Assembly: GCF_019285515.1 (NCBI RefSeq)
Contig: NZ_CP079095.1
Coordinates: forward strand, 3,008,501 to 3,072,500
DNA from: Methylococcus sp. Mc7
GTDB lineage: Bacteria; Pseudomonadota; Gammaproteobacteria; Methylococcales; Methylococcaceae
Direction of reading: 5' to 3'
Length of the DNA stretch: 64,000 bases
Made by a program: the position numbers and the translations under genes. Under the pieces are notes generated by a model. That model had not been told where the DNA came from, did not search any database, and worked only from the letters and a program-made list of their open reading frames with translations. Shown here one piece after another: positions 1 through 10,112 of the stretch (the stretch's first letter is position 1; every line of letters begins with the position of its first letter).

Positions 1-814
1 CGTCGAATTCGGTTTCGACGGTCCGCGCGGCGGCGTCGACCCGCTCCAGCCGCCCCTGTTTTTCCGAGGAAATCCATTCCAGCATGTCTCCATAATGTTC
101 GCGCCAGGCCTGTTCGAACGCCGGCTGCTTGGAAAACCGGGTCTTGGCGTCCAGTATCAGAATCTTGGAACGGGGTTTGTACTTCTTCAGGTAACAGGCG
201 ATGAGCGAGGCACGTTCGTAGGGCCCAGGCGGACAGCGGTAGGGATTGGCGGGCGCGGTGATCAGCACCAGGCCGCCGTCGGGCATCGTGCGGATTTGCC
301 GGGCGAGCATCGCGGTCTGGGGACCGGCTCGCCAGGCATGGGGAACGGTTCGGCTCGCCGCCTCGTCATAGCCTTCTATCGCATCCCAGCGAAAGTCGAT
401 GCCGGGAGAGAGGACCAACCGGTCGTAGGGTACCTCGGCACCGTCCGCCAGCACTACGCGCCGTCGCGGCCGATCCAGCCGGGTGGCCTGGGCGTTGACC
501 TTCTTTATATCCAGTTCCCGTCGCAACGAATCATAAGAGCGCACGAGCGTGCCCATGTCTTTGAGGCCGGCGACGGTTTCGTTCGAGCCGGGGCAGGAGA
601 GATAGGTGTCGCGAGGCTCGATGAGCGTGACCGTCAGGTCGGGATTCATCAGCTTCAGATAGCGAGCTGCCGTGGCGCCGCCATGGCCGCCCCCGACGAC
701 CACGACCTGGCCGGAGCCGGTGCCGCGACGATGCCTGCCGGAAGCGCATCCGCCCAACCCCCAACCCAAGCCGCAGGCCGCCAATAGACGCAGGAATCGA
801 CGCCGGGGATTCAT
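1..814 (-). CDS. Sulfide dehydrogenase flavoprotein subunit (FccB-like), C-terminus cut by window edge
   Basis: The first 271 codons of an FAD-dependent sulfide dehydrogenase/sulfide:quinone reductase-type flavoprotein. The N-terminus has a twin-arginine signal (RRRFLRLL, residues 4-11) and a Cys at 23 that could be a lipobox. The FAD-binding glycine motif GGGHGGATAA is at residues 41-50. A Cys-containing segment SCPGSNETVAG resembles the redox-active Cys region of FccB. The ATG at 814 overlaps the stop of the cytochrome gene as ATGA, so the two are translationally coupled. By family knowledge FccB oxidises sulfide in the periplasm and passes electrons to its c-type cytochrome partner. The C-terminal cysteine region lies outside the window, so FccB cannot be separated from other members of the family here. 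Confidence 0.85.
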   Translation of the reverse strand, partial: MNPRRRFLRLLAACGLGWGLGGCASGRHRRGTGSGQVVVVGGGHGGATAARYLKLMNPDLTVTLIEPRDTYLSCPGSNETVAGLKDMGTLVRSYDSLRRELDIKKVNAQATRLDRPRRRVVLADGAEVPYDRLVLSPGIDFRWDAIEGYDEAASRTVPHAWRAGPQTAMLARQIRTMPDGGLVLITAPANPYRCPPGPYERASLIACYLKKYKPRSKILILDAKTRFSKQPAFEQAWREHYGDMLEWISSEKQGRLERVDAAARTVETEFD

Positions 815-1155
815 GGCCTCTTTCCCAGAAAGCCGGCGATCCCTTCGATTTCACCATCCTTGAGACCGGCTGCGATCCGGTTCATGACGGTGCCCGATCG
901 CTTGCCCTCACGATAGTCCCGCAACATGGACGCTATCTCCTTCGCCTCGAAGCGGCGTGGCGATGTCAGCTCGGAAAGCGGTCCGTTTTCTTGCCCTCCC
1001 TCTTCAGCATGGCAGCCGAGACAACCGAGGGCCGCCAAAGCTGTATCCGGGCTTTCGGCGCGGGCGGGGAGACAGAGAGCGACAGCGATCGTACCGACGT
1101 GTGCGGACCTCGCAAACGATCGAACGGTACGGCGGGTGTTCAACTGATGACTCAC
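811..1155 (-). CDS. Small c-type cytochrome, partner of the sulfide dehydrogenase flavoprotein (FccA-like)
   Basis: A 114-residue exported monoheme cytochrome c. A signal peptide ends near ARAES (about residue 35). The heme motif CLGCH is near residue 45, and an RSGTVMNRIA segment supplies a likely distal Met. The start is GTG at 1155; translation continues SHQLNTRRT. It overlaps the downstream flavoprotein gene by 4 bp, which marks a two-gene operon. Family knowledge: FccA accepts electrons from FccB and delivers them to the respiratory chain. Unlike the diheme FccA of Allochromatium, only one CxxCH is present, as in short monoheme FccA forms. The operon lies divergent from the methane monooxygenase operon. 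Confidence 0.85.
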   Translation of the reverse strand: MSHQLNTRRTVRSFARSAHVGTIAVALCLPARAESPDTALAALGCLGCHAEEGGQENGPLSELTSPRRFEAKEIASMLRDYREGKRSGTVMNRIAAGLKDGEIEGIAGFLGKRP

Positions 1156-1187
1156 GGCGGGATATCCTGCAAAGATCGGCCTGACCG

Positions 1188-1216
1188 ATTTTATGCAAGC
1201 GTGACGATTCGACCAA
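1188..1216 (-). promoter_or_regulatory. Probable sigma-70 promoter of the sulfide dehydrogenase operon
   Basis: On the minus strand there is a TAAAAT -10 (1188-1193), a 17-bp spacer and a weak TTGGTC -35 (1211-1216), placed 33 bp upstream of the GTG start. Only the -10 is strong. Confidence 0.45.
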
Positions 1217-1308
1217 GCGGCGATTCCATCGAGGATACTGCATTAAGCGCTGCACAACCCATTGATTTATATGGAGCCACCCCTGCGTCAAAATGTCGCA
1301 GATTTTCC

Positions 1309-1336
1309 TTGACAGTTTGATGAAGGGTGATAGACT
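1309..1336 (+). promoter_or_regulatory. Sigma-70 promoter of pmoCAB
   Basis: A perfect TTGACA -35 (1309-1314), a 16-bp spacer and a TAGACT -10 (1331-1336) preceded by an extended -10 TG (1328-1329). Transcription would start near 1343 and give a leader of about 135 nt before pmoC. The 322-bp divergent gap 1156-1477 otherwise holds only the opposite-facing promoter and the strong pmoC ribosome site GAGGAGGA (1463-1470). I saw no copper-responsive motif that I can name. Confidence 0.75.
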
Positions 1337-1477
1337 CCCTCGCACCGACGGACCGGAACCGCCTCTGTTGCGGGACCAATAGAACGCCCGTTAGAGGCAG
1401 GAAAGATAGGGAATTAGAGAAGCGGGTTGTCGGCCGAAACGCCGGCCCCTTTCAACCATAACGAGGAGGATAAAACA

Positions 1478-2260
1478 ATGGCAGCAACAACCATTGGTGG
1501 TGCAGCCGCGGCCGAAGCGCCGATGCTGGACAAGAAGTGGCTCACATTCGCGTTGGCGATCTACACCGTGTTCTACATGTGGGTGCGCTGGTACGAAGGC
1601 GTCTACGGCTGGTCCGCCGGCCTGGATTCGTTCGCGCCGGAGTTCGAAACCTACTGGATGAACTTCCTGTACACCGAGATCGTCCTGGAAATCGTGACGG
1701 CTTCGATCCTGTGGGGTTACCTCTGGAAGACCCGCGACCGCAACCTGGCCGCGCTGACCCCGCGTGAAGAGCTGCGCCGCAACTTCACCCACCTGACCTG
1801 GCTGGTGGCCTACGCCTGGGCCCTCTACTGGGGCGCTTCCTACTTCACCGAGCAGGACGGCACCTGGCATCAGACGATCGTGCGCGACACCGACTTCACC
1901 CCGTCGCACATCATCGAGTTCTATCTGAGCTACCCGATCTACATCATCACCGGCTTTGCGGCGTTCATCTATGCCAAGACGCGTCTGCCGTTCTTCGCGA
2001 AGGGCATTTCGCTGCCGTACCTGGTGCTGGTGGTGGGTCCGTTCATGATTCTGCCGAACGTGGGTCTGAACGAATGGGGCCACACCTTCTGGTTCATGGA
2101 AGAGCTGTTCGTGGCGCCGCTGCACTACGGCTTCGTGATCTTCGGCTGGCTGGCGCTGGCCGTCATGGGCACGCTGACCCAGACCTTCTACAGCTTCGCT
2201 CAGGGCGGACTGGGACAGTCCCTCTGTGAAGCCGTGGACGAAGGCTTGATCGCGAAATAA
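1478..2260 (+). CDS. pmoC: Particulate methane monooxygenase subunit C
   Basis: A 260-residue multi-helix inner-membrane subunit of pMMO, which oxidises methane to methanol. The copper-site residues known from M. capsulatus structures are all present in this numbering: Asp127, His131 and His144 (CuC site), and Asn198, His202 and His216 (CuD site). I chose ATG 1478 because the strong Shine-Dalgarno GAGGAGGA (1463-1470) lies 7 nt upstream; an in-frame start at 1427 precedes it but has no comparable site. First gene of pmoCAB, driven by the promoter at 1309-1336. From memory the protein differs from M. capsulatus (Bath) PmoC at only a few positions. Confidence 0.98.
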   Translation: MAATTIGGAAAAEAPMLDKKWLTFALAIYTVFYMWVRWYEGVYGWSAGLDSFAPEFETYWMNFLYTEIVLEIVTASILWGYLWKTRDRNLAALTPREELRRNFTHLTWLVAYAWALYWGASYFTEQDGTWHQTIVRDTDFTPSHIIEFYLSYPIYIITGFAAFIYAKTRLPFFAKGISLPYLVLVVGPFMILPNVGLNEWGHTFWFMEELFVAPLHYGFVIFGWLALAVMGTLTQTFYSFAQGGLGQSLCEAVDEGLIAK

Positions 2261-2272
2261 GGAACTGTCAGG

Positions 2273-2289
2273 CCGGCGGGCCGGTTTTT
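2273..2289 (+). terminator. Possible weak attenuator between pmoC and pmoA
   Basis: A short GC stem (CCGG 2273-2276 with CCGG 2281-2284) is followed directly by five T residues (2285-2289), 13 bp after the pmoC stop. The stem is only 4 bp, so at best it would be leaky. The 150-bp pmoC-pmoA spacer also contains the pmoA ribosome site (GGAGGT, from 2398). Confidence 0.25.
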
Positions 2290-2410
2290 GGGGTTCTGGC
2301 GACAGGCTCCGTGCCGGTCCGGCGGCCGGAAAGGACTCGCGGCGATGGGTGTCCGGGGTTTTCCCGGGCACCGTCGAAAATAAGAAACGACAAATTTGGA
2401 GGTAACTTTA

Positions 2411-3154
2411 ATGAGTGCTGCGCAATCTGCGGTTCGTTCGCACGCCGAAGCGGTCCAGTTGTCCCGGACCATCGACTGGATGGCGTTGTTCGTGGTGTTC
2501 TTCGTGATCGTGGGCTCGTACCACATTCACGCCATGCTCACCATGGGCGACTGGGACTTCTGGTCGGACTGGAAAGACCGTCGACTGTGGGTCACCGTGA
2601 CCCCGATCGTGCTGATCACCTTCCCGGCGGCCGTCCAATCCTACCTGTGGGAACGGTATCGTCTGCCCTGGGGCGCCACCGTCTGCGTACTCGGCCTGCT
2701 GCTGGGTGAGTGGATCAACCGCTACTTCAACTTCTGGGGCTGGACCTACTTCCCGATCAACTTCGTCTTCCCCGCCTCGCTGGTACCGGGCGCCATCATC
2801 CTGGACACCGTCCTGATGCTGTCGGGCAGCTACCTGTTCACCGCCATCGTCGGCGCCATGGGCTGGGGTCTGATCTTCTACCCGGGCAACTGGCCGATCA
2901 TCGCGCCGCTGCACGTCCCGGTGGAATACAACGGCATGCTGATGTCGATCGCCGACATCCAGGGCTACAACTACGTCCGCACGGGCACCCCGGAATACAT
3001 CCGCATGGTAGAGAAGGGCACCCTGCGTACCTTCGGTAAGGACGTCGCCCCGGTATCGGCATTCTTCTCCGCGTTCATGTCGATCCTGATCTACTTCATG
3101 TGGCACTTCATCGGTCGCTGGTTCTCCAACGAACGGTTCCTGCAGAGCACCTGA
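2411..3154 (+). CDS. pmoA: Particulate methane monooxygenase subunit A
   Basis: A 247-residue integral membrane subunit of pMMO, the full family length. It contains the segments used as PmoA markers, including GDWDFWSDWKDRR near residue 46 and WGWTYFPINFVFPAS near residue 109. The start ATG follows a GGAGGTAAC ribosome site. It sits between pmoC (150-bp spacer) and pmoB (105-bp spacer), the standard order of methanotroph operons. Together with PmoB and PmoC it forms the trimeric membrane enzyme, largely in intracytoplasmic membranes (family knowledge). Essentially identical to type X/Methylococcus PmoA as I remember it. Confidence 0.98.
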   Translation: MSAAQSAVRSHAEAVQLSRTIDWMALFVVFFVIVGSYHIHAMLTMGDWDFWSDWKDRRLWVTVTPIVLITFPAAVQSYLWERYRLPWGATVCVLGLLLGEWINRYFNFWGWTYFPINFVFPASLVPGAIILDTVLMLSGSYLFTAIVGAMGWGLIFYPGNWPIIAPLHVPVEYNGMLMSIADIQGYNYVRTGTPEYIRMVEKGTLRTFGKDVAPVSAFFSAFMSILIYFMWHFIGRWFSNERFLQST

Positions 3155-3259
3155 TCCTGACAGATCGGGCCGACGCAAGACCCATGTGAAAGACCGCCGT
3201 CCGGCTTGGCGACAGGCCGGCGAGTGACCCAACAGCAAGAACTCGAAAGAGGAGAGATC

Positions 3260-4504
3260 ATGAAAACAATAAAGGACCGGATTGCAAAATGGTCTGCAAT
3301 CGGACTGCTGTCCGCCGTGGCAGCGACCAGCTTCTACGCCCCGAACGCCGCCGCCCACGGTGAGAAATCGCAGGCCGCGTTCATGCGTATGCGTACCATC
3401 CACTGGTACGACCTGAGCTGGTCGAAAGAGAAAGTCAAAGTCAACGAAACCGTGGAAATCAAAGGCAAGTTCCACGTGTTCGAAGGCTGGCCGGAGACGG
3501 TCGACGAACCGGATGTCGCGTTCCTCAACGTCGGCATGCCGGGCCCCGTGTTCGTCCGCAAGGAATCGTACATCGGGGGTCAGCTGGTGCCGCGTTCGGT
3601 ACGTCTGGAAATCGGCAAGACCTACGACTTCCGGGTCGTCCTCAAAGCCCGTCGTCCGGGTGACTGGCACGTACACACCATGATGAACGTCCAGGGCGGT
3701 GGACCGATCATCGGCCCCGGCAAGTGGATCACCGTGGAAGGCTCCATGAGCGAATTCCGGAACCCCGTCACCACCCTGACCGGGCAGACGGTGGACCTGG
3801 AGAACTACAACGAAGGCAACACCTACTTCTGGCACGCCTTCTGGTACGCCATCGGCCTCGCCTGGATCGGCTACTGGTCGCGTCGTCCGATCTTCATCCC
3901 CCGTCTGCTGATGGTGGATGCGGGCCGTGGGGACGAACTGGTGTCCACCACCGACCGCAAGGTGGCGATGGGCTTCCTGGCCGCCACCATCCTGATCGTG
4001 GTCATGGCCATGTCCAGCGCCAACAGCAAGTACCCGATCACCATCCCGCTGCAGGCCGGTACCATGCGTGGCATGAAGCCGATCGACCTGCCGGCGCCGA
4101 CGGTGGCGGTGAAAGTGGAAGACGCCACCTACCGGGTACCGGGCCGCGCCATGCGGATGAAGCTGACCGTGACCAACCACGGCAACAGCCCGATCCGGCT
4201 GGGTGAGTTCTACACCGCCTCGGTGCGTTTCCTGGATTCCAACGTCTACAAGGACACCACCGGCTATCCGGAAGACCTGCTGGCCGAAGACGGTCTGAGC
4301 GTCAGCGACAACAGCCCGCTGGCCCCCGGTGAGACCCGCACGGTCGACGTGACGGCGTCCGACGCGGCGTGGGAAGTGTATCGTCTGTCCGACATCATCT
4401 ACGACCCGGACAGCCGTTTCGCCGGTCTGCTGTTCTTCTTCGACGCTGAAGGCAACCGTCAGATCGTGCAGATCGACGCACCGCTGATCCCGTCGTTCAT
4501 GTAA
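3260..4504 (+). CDS. pmoB: Particulate methane monooxygenase subunit B
   Basis: A 414-residue periplasmic-facing subunit with two cupredoxin domains and two membrane helices. The signal peptide is cleaved before His33 (NAAAHGEK), and that His becomes the N-terminus and a copper ligand. The other CuB-site ligands His137 and His139 (GDWHVHT) and His48 are present. Membrane helices lie near residues 195-215 and 235-253. ATG 3260 follows an AAGAGGAGAGA ribosome site. Last gene of the operon, followed by two hairpin terminators. Confidence 0.98.
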   Translation: MKTIKDRIAKWSAIGLLSAVAATSFYAPNAAAHGEKSQAAFMRMRTIHWYDLSWSKEKVKVNETVEIKGKFHVFEGWPETVDEPDVAFLNVGMPGPVFVRKESYIGGQLVPRSVRLEIGKTYDFRVVLKARRPGDWHVHTMMNVQGGGPIIGPGKWITVEGSMSEFRNPVTTLTGQTVDLENYNEGNTYFWHAFWYAIGLAWIGYWSRRPIFIPRLLMVDAGRGDELVSTTDRKVAMGFLAATILIVVMAMSSANSKYPITIPLQAGTMRGMKPIDLPAPTVAVKVEDATYRVPGRAMRMKLTVTNHGNSPIRLGEFYTASVRFLDSNVYKDTTGYPEDLLAEDGLSVSDNSPLAPGETRTVDVTASDAAWEVYRLSDIIYDPDSRFAGLLFFFDAEGNRQIVQIDAPLIPSFM

Positions 4505-4510
4505 TCGTCC

Positions 4511-4536
4511 AAGGGGAGTCCTTCGGGACTCCCCTT
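4511..4536 (+). terminator. Strong hairpin after pmoB
   Basis: A perfect 11-bp stem (AAGGGGAGTCC with GGACTCCCCTT) around a TTCG tetraloop, 7 bp after the pmoB stop. It lacks a long T tract, so it may protect the transcript 3' end or pause polymerase ahead of the second terminator. Confidence 0.8.
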
Positions 4537-4551
4537 CCGGCGGTGAAAGCA

Positions 4552-4583
4552 AAAACCCCCGGCCGGTGACGGTCGGGGGTTTT
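4552..4583 (+). terminator. Rho-independent terminator of pmoCAB
   Basis: A 10-bp GC stem (CCCCCGGCCG with CGGTCGGGGG, one G-T pair) with a GTGA loop, flanked by AAAA and TTTT and followed by further T-rich sequence. Because of the A and T flanks it could also terminate the opposing gene that ends at 4629. Confidence 0.8.
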
Positions 4584-4628
4584 GTTTATGGAGAATTTTG
4601 TTCTGGACGGAGCGCGGAGAACTTCCGG

Positions 4629-5507
4629 TCAGGCTCCGAGAGCCGTCCGGCCACACCAGTCGCGTGCGAATTGCCAAGCGACTCGTCCGCTACGCGAACC
4701 GCGAGTGAGCGCCCAGCGTAATGCCTCCGTCCGGATGTCATTCCAATGGGTTTTCAGGTCGGGAGCTCCCAGTTTCGCCAGCCAATATTCGACCGTCGCC
4801 AAATACTCGTCCTGGGAGAACGGATGGAACGATAGCCACAGGCCAAATCGCTCGGACAGCGATATTTTCTCCTCGACCGAATCGCCAGGGTGGATTTCAT
4901 TTCCAGCGGGACGCGCCTCCAGGTTCTCCGCCATATATTCCGGTAACAGATGCCGGCGGTTGGATGTGGCGTAAATCAGCAGATTGGCGCTCAACACACT
5001 CGTCGAACCGTCCAGCACCGATTTCAGAGCCTTGTAGCCGGGTTCTTCACTTTCGAATGACAGATCGTCGGAAAACAGAATGAAGCGCTCGGGGCGGTCG
5101 TGGATATACTCGAGTATCTCCGGCAATTCCTCGAGATGGGCTTTGTCTACTTCGATGAGGCGGAGTCCGGATTCGGCGTAATCGTGGAGCAGCGCCTTGA
5201 CGAGGGACGACTTTCCTGTTCCCTTCGAGCCCCAAAGCAGCGCATTGTTGGCTGGCAAGCCTCGGAGAAATTGCCGGGTGTTACGCTCCAGCGCCGTTTT
5301 TTGGCGATCGATGCACAAAAGATCGCAGAGGCCGATGTCATGAGGTCGCCGCACGGGCCTCAAAGCTGGTTCGCAGCCGCCTCCGCTCCAACGATAGGCT
5401 TTGTACGTCCAATCGATAGCCGAAGGAACCGGCGGCGCGAGGCGTTCCACGGCGTCCGCCAGCCTTTGCAACGCCGCCAGCACGAGATCGGAGCGGTCCG
5501 GTGCCAT
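4629..5507 (-). CDS. DUF815 family AAA ATPase
   Basis: A 292-residue protein of the DUF815/IPR008533 P-loop ATPase family. The Walker A motif GSKGTGKSS is near residue 93; the Walker B-like segment FILFSDDLSFE is near residue 143. A conserved SNRRHLLPEY segment follows near residue 182. These features and the length match the family, whose cellular role is not established. The start is 12 bp after the stop of ettA on the same strand, so the two are probably co-transcribed. Confidence 0.88.
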   Translation of the reverse strand: MAPDRSDLVLAALQRLADAVERLAPPVPSAIDWTYKAYRWSGGGCEPALRPVRRPHDIGLCDLLCIDRQKTALERNTRQFLRGLPANNALLWGSKGTGKSSLVKALLHDYAESGLRLIEVDKAHLEELPEILEYIHDRPERFILFSDDLSFESEEPGYKALKSVLDGSTSVLSANLLIYATSNRRHLLPEYMAENLEARPAGNEIHPGDSVEEKISLSERFGLWLSFHPFSQDEYLATVEYWLAKLGAPDLKTHWNDIRTEALRWALTRGSRSGRVAWQFARDWCGRTALGA

Positions 5508-5519
5508 TCGGCGGATGAC

Positions 5520-7187
<1,668 letters not shown>

Positions 7188-7276
7188 CTTGAGTGCGTTA
7201 TGGGACTTTTGATCATAGTATTATTTCACGTTCGCACCCGTGAGGGACAGGCTTGCTTGAGGGGCTAGGACAGCGG

Positions 7277-8425
7277 ATGAACGCTGAACTCAGCGTACGT
7301 GTACATTCGAGACTGGCAGAGGTGCCGGCGAAGCAGTGGGACACATTCGGCAGTCCCGACGCACCGCTGAGCCACGAGTTTCTCTCGGCGCTGGAGGAGA
7401 CCGGTTGCCTGGGTGAAGCCGTGGGCTGGATTCCCATGCACCTCTCCTTCGCTGCGAAGGGCGGGGGGGTTCCGTTCGCCGCCATGCCCGCCTACATCAA
7501 AACCAATTCGTTCGGCGAGTTCGTATTCGATTGGGCATGGGCCGAAGCGCATTCGCGGGCCGGTCAGGCGTACTACCCGAAGTGGGTGATCGCGTCGCCC
7601 TTCACACCCGTCACTGGCCGGCGTCTGCTGGCGCCTGCGGAGGTGCCGGATTCTTCACGGGAGGCGATGCTGGAACGTGCCGTCAAAGCGGGCGAGGCCG
7701 TCGGCGTCTCGTCCATGCATTGGCTGTTCTGTACCGATCCGGTGCTGCTCGAAGCGCCGATGCTCGTTCAGCGCATGGGGTGCCAATTCCACTGGCATAA
7801 CGCCGGTTACAGAGACTTCGCGGATTTCCTGGACCGCTTCAATGCGAAAAGGCGAAAGGAGCTGAAACGGGAGCGGCGTCAGGTCCTCGATGCCGGGATA
7901 GAAATCGAAAGGATCGCCGGAAGCCAAGTGGACGCTGCGATTTGGAACCGGTTTCATGCCCTGTATCGGAGCACATTCGACAAGCACGGCAACTATCCGG
8001 CCTTGAGCGCAGGCTTTTTTCACCGCATCGGCGAGACCATGGGCGAAAAGATCATGCTCGTCCTCGCAAGACGGAAGTCCAATCTGGTCGCCGCCGGTTT
8101 CTTTCTCGTGGGCGAGGACACCTTGTACGGCCGCTATTGGGGGGCGTCGGAGGACGTGCCTTCTCTCCATTTCGAGGTTTGCTACTATCAGGGCCTGGAG
8201 TTTTGTCTGGAGCGGGGTCTCAGTTGCTTCCAGCCCGGCGCCCAGGGGGAGCATAAAGTCAGCCGCGGCTTCGAGCCTACGCCAACCTGGTCGGCGCATT
8301 GGATTGCCGATCCGCGTTTGCGGGCGGCGATTGCGCGTCACGTCGAAGCCGAGCGTCTGCATATGGAAGGTTACATGCAGGCGCTCGAATGTCGGCTGCC
8401 GTTCAAAAAGGAATCCGGATGCTGA
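7277..8425 (+). CDS. GNAT-superfamily acyltransferase (DUF482, FemAB/peptidoglycan-type)
   Basis: A 382-residue protein of the DUF482 family, often annotated GNAT family N-acetyltransferase. The family features are the N-terminal PLSHEFLSALEETGC region, the YYPKWVIASPFTPVTGRRLL segment and the C-terminal PGAQGEHKVSRGFEPT block. A TTG start at 7253 is possible, but ATG 7277 is preferred, with a GGA-rich site just upstream. The reaction is not known to me; the fold resembles FemX/Aat-type aminoacyl-tRNA-using transferases. It overlaps aat by 7 bp, so the two are translated together. That fits a link to aminoacyl transfer but does not prove it. Confidence 0.85.
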   Translation: MNAELSVRVHSRLAEVPAKQWDTFGSPDAPLSHEFLSALEETGCLGEAVGWIPMHLSFAAKGGGVPFAAMPAYIKTNSFGEFVFDWAWAEAHSRAGQAYYPKWVIASPFTPVTGRRLLAPAEVPDSSREAMLERAVKAGEAVGVSSMHWLFCTDPVLLEAPMLVQRMGCQFHWHNAGYRDFADFLDRFNAKRRKELKRERRQVLDAGIEIERIAGSQVDAAIWNRFHALYRSTFDKHGNYPALSAGFFHRIGETMGEKIMLVLARRKSNLVAAGFFLVGEDTLYGRYWGASEDVPSLHFEVCYYQGLEFCLERGLSCFQPGAQGEHKVSRGFEPTPTWSAHWIADPRLRAAIARHVEAERLHMEGYMQALECRLPFKKESGC

Positions 8426-9126
8426 CCCTCATCGATTCCAACGACGAACAGCAAGCGTTCCCTCCCCCTGACAGGGCATTGAAGGAGCCGAATGGTCTCC
8501 TTGCGGTCGGCGGTTCGTTGAGTATCGCTCGCCTGGAACTCGCCTATCGGCGCGGGATATTTCCCTGGTACGGTGAGGGCGATCCGATTCTATGGTGGTC
8601 GCCCGACCCCAGGCTGGTATTGTTTCCAGCGAATCTGCGGATTTCGCGGAGTCTGCGCAAGACCTTGCGCCGGCGGATATTTCAATTCAGCTTCGATCGT
8701 GCTTTTGGGGCGGTGATAAGGGCTTGCGCGGAGCCGCGTGGGAAATCGGAAGGAACCTGGCTGAGCGCCGACATGCGGTCGGCCTACGTCGCCTTCCATC
8801 GCGCCGGTTTTGCACACTCTTTCGAGGCCTGGCAGGACGGCTGCCTGGTGGGAGGGCTATACGGAGTGGCGATGGGGCGGATCTTTTACGGAGAATCGAT
8901 GTTCCACCGCGTGACGGATGCCTCGAAGGCGACGCTGGCGTTTGCGGTGGCCTGCCTGTCGGACTGGGGTTACTACATGATAGACTGCCAAGTTTACAGT
9001 TCGCATCTCGCCAGTCTAGGGGCATCCGCCATTCCGCGCAGCGAATTTCAGGCCTTGGTATCCGAATATTCGGAAATGCCCGTTAATCCTGAAGCATGGA
9101 AACATGCGCCGGCGGACTTCCCTTGA
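8419..9126 (+). CDS. aat: Leucyl/phenylalanyl-tRNA--protein transferase
   Basis: A 235-residue Aat. It transfers Leu or Phe from tRNA to proteins with N-terminal Lys or Arg and so creates N-degrons for ClpS/ClpAP. Diagnostic segments are LLAVGGSLSIARLELAYRRG (residues about 27-46), GIFPWY, WWSPDPR and GRIFYGESMFH (about 153-163), followed by CQVYSSHLASLG. The ATG at 8419 overlaps the preceding gene. bpt, which makes the complementary modification, follows immediately; clpS and clpA lie 1-3 kb further on the opposite strand. Confidence 0.96.
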   Translation: MLTLIDSNDEQQAFPPPDRALKEPNGLLAVGGSLSIARLELAYRRGIFPWYGEGDPILWWSPDPRLVLFPANLRISRSLRKTLRRRIFQFSFDRAFGAVIRACAEPRGKSEGTWLSADMRSAYVAFHRAGFAHSFEAWQDGCLVGGLYGVAMGRIFYGESMFHRVTDASKATLAFAVACLSDWGYYMIDCQVYSSHLASLGASAIPRSEFQALVSEYSEMPVNPEAWKHAPADFP

Positions 9127-9176
9127 ACCCGGAACGGACGGTGCTTTGAACGGGCCCTGACCATCCGTGCAGCTAC

Positions 9177-9851
9177 TTGCCGGGGCGGGACGCGCGCTTT
9201 GCCTATGTTTCGCCGGATCGGCCGCTTTCCCCGCAAAGCTATCGTGGGCTGCTGGAACGGGGGTTCCGGCGCAGCGGAAACTGGGTGTACCGGCCGTGCT
9301 GCATCGGCTGCAGCGCCTGCATTCCGGTGCGCCTTCCCGTGAAGGATTTTCATTTGACTCGCGGTCAGCGGCGCATTCTCAAGCGGAATGCGGACATCGA
9401 GATTCATGTTTCTGCCGCTCGCTTCGACGAGCGGCAGTTTCGGCTTTATGTCCGATATCTGGCGGTGCGGCACCCCACCGACACGCCAGTATCGCGAGAT
9501 GACTATTGGTCGTTTCTGGGGAGCTCCTGGGCGGAAACCCGCTTCGTGGAGTTTCGCTCACGCTCGGACTTGCTCGGCGTGGCGGTCGTCGACCACGTGC
9601 CCGGAGCCATGTCCGCCGTATACACCTTTTTCGACCCCGATGCCGCGGCGCGAAGTCCGGGCTCGCTGGCCATTTTGTGGCAGATATCGGAGGCCCGGCG
9701 GCTGGGACGGGACTGGCTATATCTCGGCTATTGGATCGACGGTTGCCGCAAGATGGAATACAAGGCGAAGTACAGGCCCTTGGAAGCGCTTGTCACGGAT
9801 CGATGGCGCAGATTCGAAGTGGATGAGCCGCTACCTTCGAGCGTGCTATAA
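9177..9851 (+). CDS. bpt: Aspartate/glutamate leucyltransferase (Bpt), N-terminus interrupted by an in-frame TGA
   Basis: Bpt adds Leu to proteins with N-terminal Asp or Glu. The body is intact: [24 protein letters not shown], the YTFFDPD core and [16 protein letters not shown]. The family N-terminus ending in HPCSYLPGR is encoded upstream in the same frame, starting at TTG 9123 (coupled to the aat stop) and reading NPERTVL, but a TGA at 9147-9149 stands where a conserved Leu is expected. Between that TGA and 9177 the only start codon is TTG 9177, which would drop the conserved Cys of CSYL. This is either a real truncation, a readthrough site or a sequencing error. Coordinates given are for the downstream TTG. 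Confidence 0.75.
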   Translation: MPGRDARFAYVSPDRPLSPQSYRGLLERGFRRSGNWVYRPCCIGCSACIPVRLPVKDFHLTRGQRRILKRNADIEIHVSAARFDERQFRLYVRYLAVRHPTDTPVSRDDYWSFLGSSWAETRFVEFRSRSDLLGVAVVDHVPGAMSAVYTFFDPDAAARSPGSLAILWQISEARRLGRDWLYLGYWIDGCRKMEYKAKYRPLEALVTDRWRRFEVDEPLPSSVL

Positions 9852-9852
9852 T
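9844..9852 (+). promoter_or_regulatory. Extended -10 promoter for infA
   Basis: TGCTATAAT: a perfect TATAAT (9847-9852) with an extended -10 TG (9844-9845), overlapping the end of bpt. No convincing -35 is seen. The predicted leader is only about 23 nt, T-rich, and lacks a clear Shine-Dalgarno sequence. Confidence 0.55.
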
Positions 9853-9880
9853 TAGGGAAATTTTTTTACCCTGCGAACAG

Positions 9881-10099
9881 ATGTCGAAAGAAGATCATAT
9901 CGAAATGGAAGGCAAGGTGATTGAAACCCTGCCCAACACGACTTTCCGCGTTCAGCTGGATAACGGGCATGTAGTCATCGCCCATATTTCCGGCAAGATG
10001 CGGAAAAACTATATCCGGATTCTGACCGGCGACCGCGTCAAGGTCGAACTCACCCCGTACGACCTGAGCAAGGCTCGTATCACCTTCCGCCATCGCTAG
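9881..10099 (+). CDS. infA: Translation initiation factor IF-1
   Basis: A complete 72-residue IF-1 ([13 protein letters not shown] ... ARITFRHR) with the S1/OB-fold core. It blocks the ribosomal A site during initiation. Length and sequence are standard. It has its own promoter and lies between the N-degron transferases and clpA, as in many gammaproteobacteria. Confidence 0.98.
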   Translation: MSKEDHIEMEGKVIETLPNTTFRVQLDNGHVVIAHISGKMRKNYIRILTGDRVKVELTPYDLSKARITFRHR

Positions 10100-10112
10100 C
10101 GCCAGCCCGTGA

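Noticed and set aside
2408-4552. 714-codon open frame on the minus strand opposite pmoA and pmoB
   Set aside because: An antisense shadow created by the biased codon use of pmo genes; no domain and a low-complexity His/Asp/Arg-rich product.
9147-9149. Selenocysteine at the TGA in bpt
   Set aside because: No hairpin resembling a bacterial SECIS was evident just downstream, and Bpt is not a known selenoprotein; a Leu is expected at this position.
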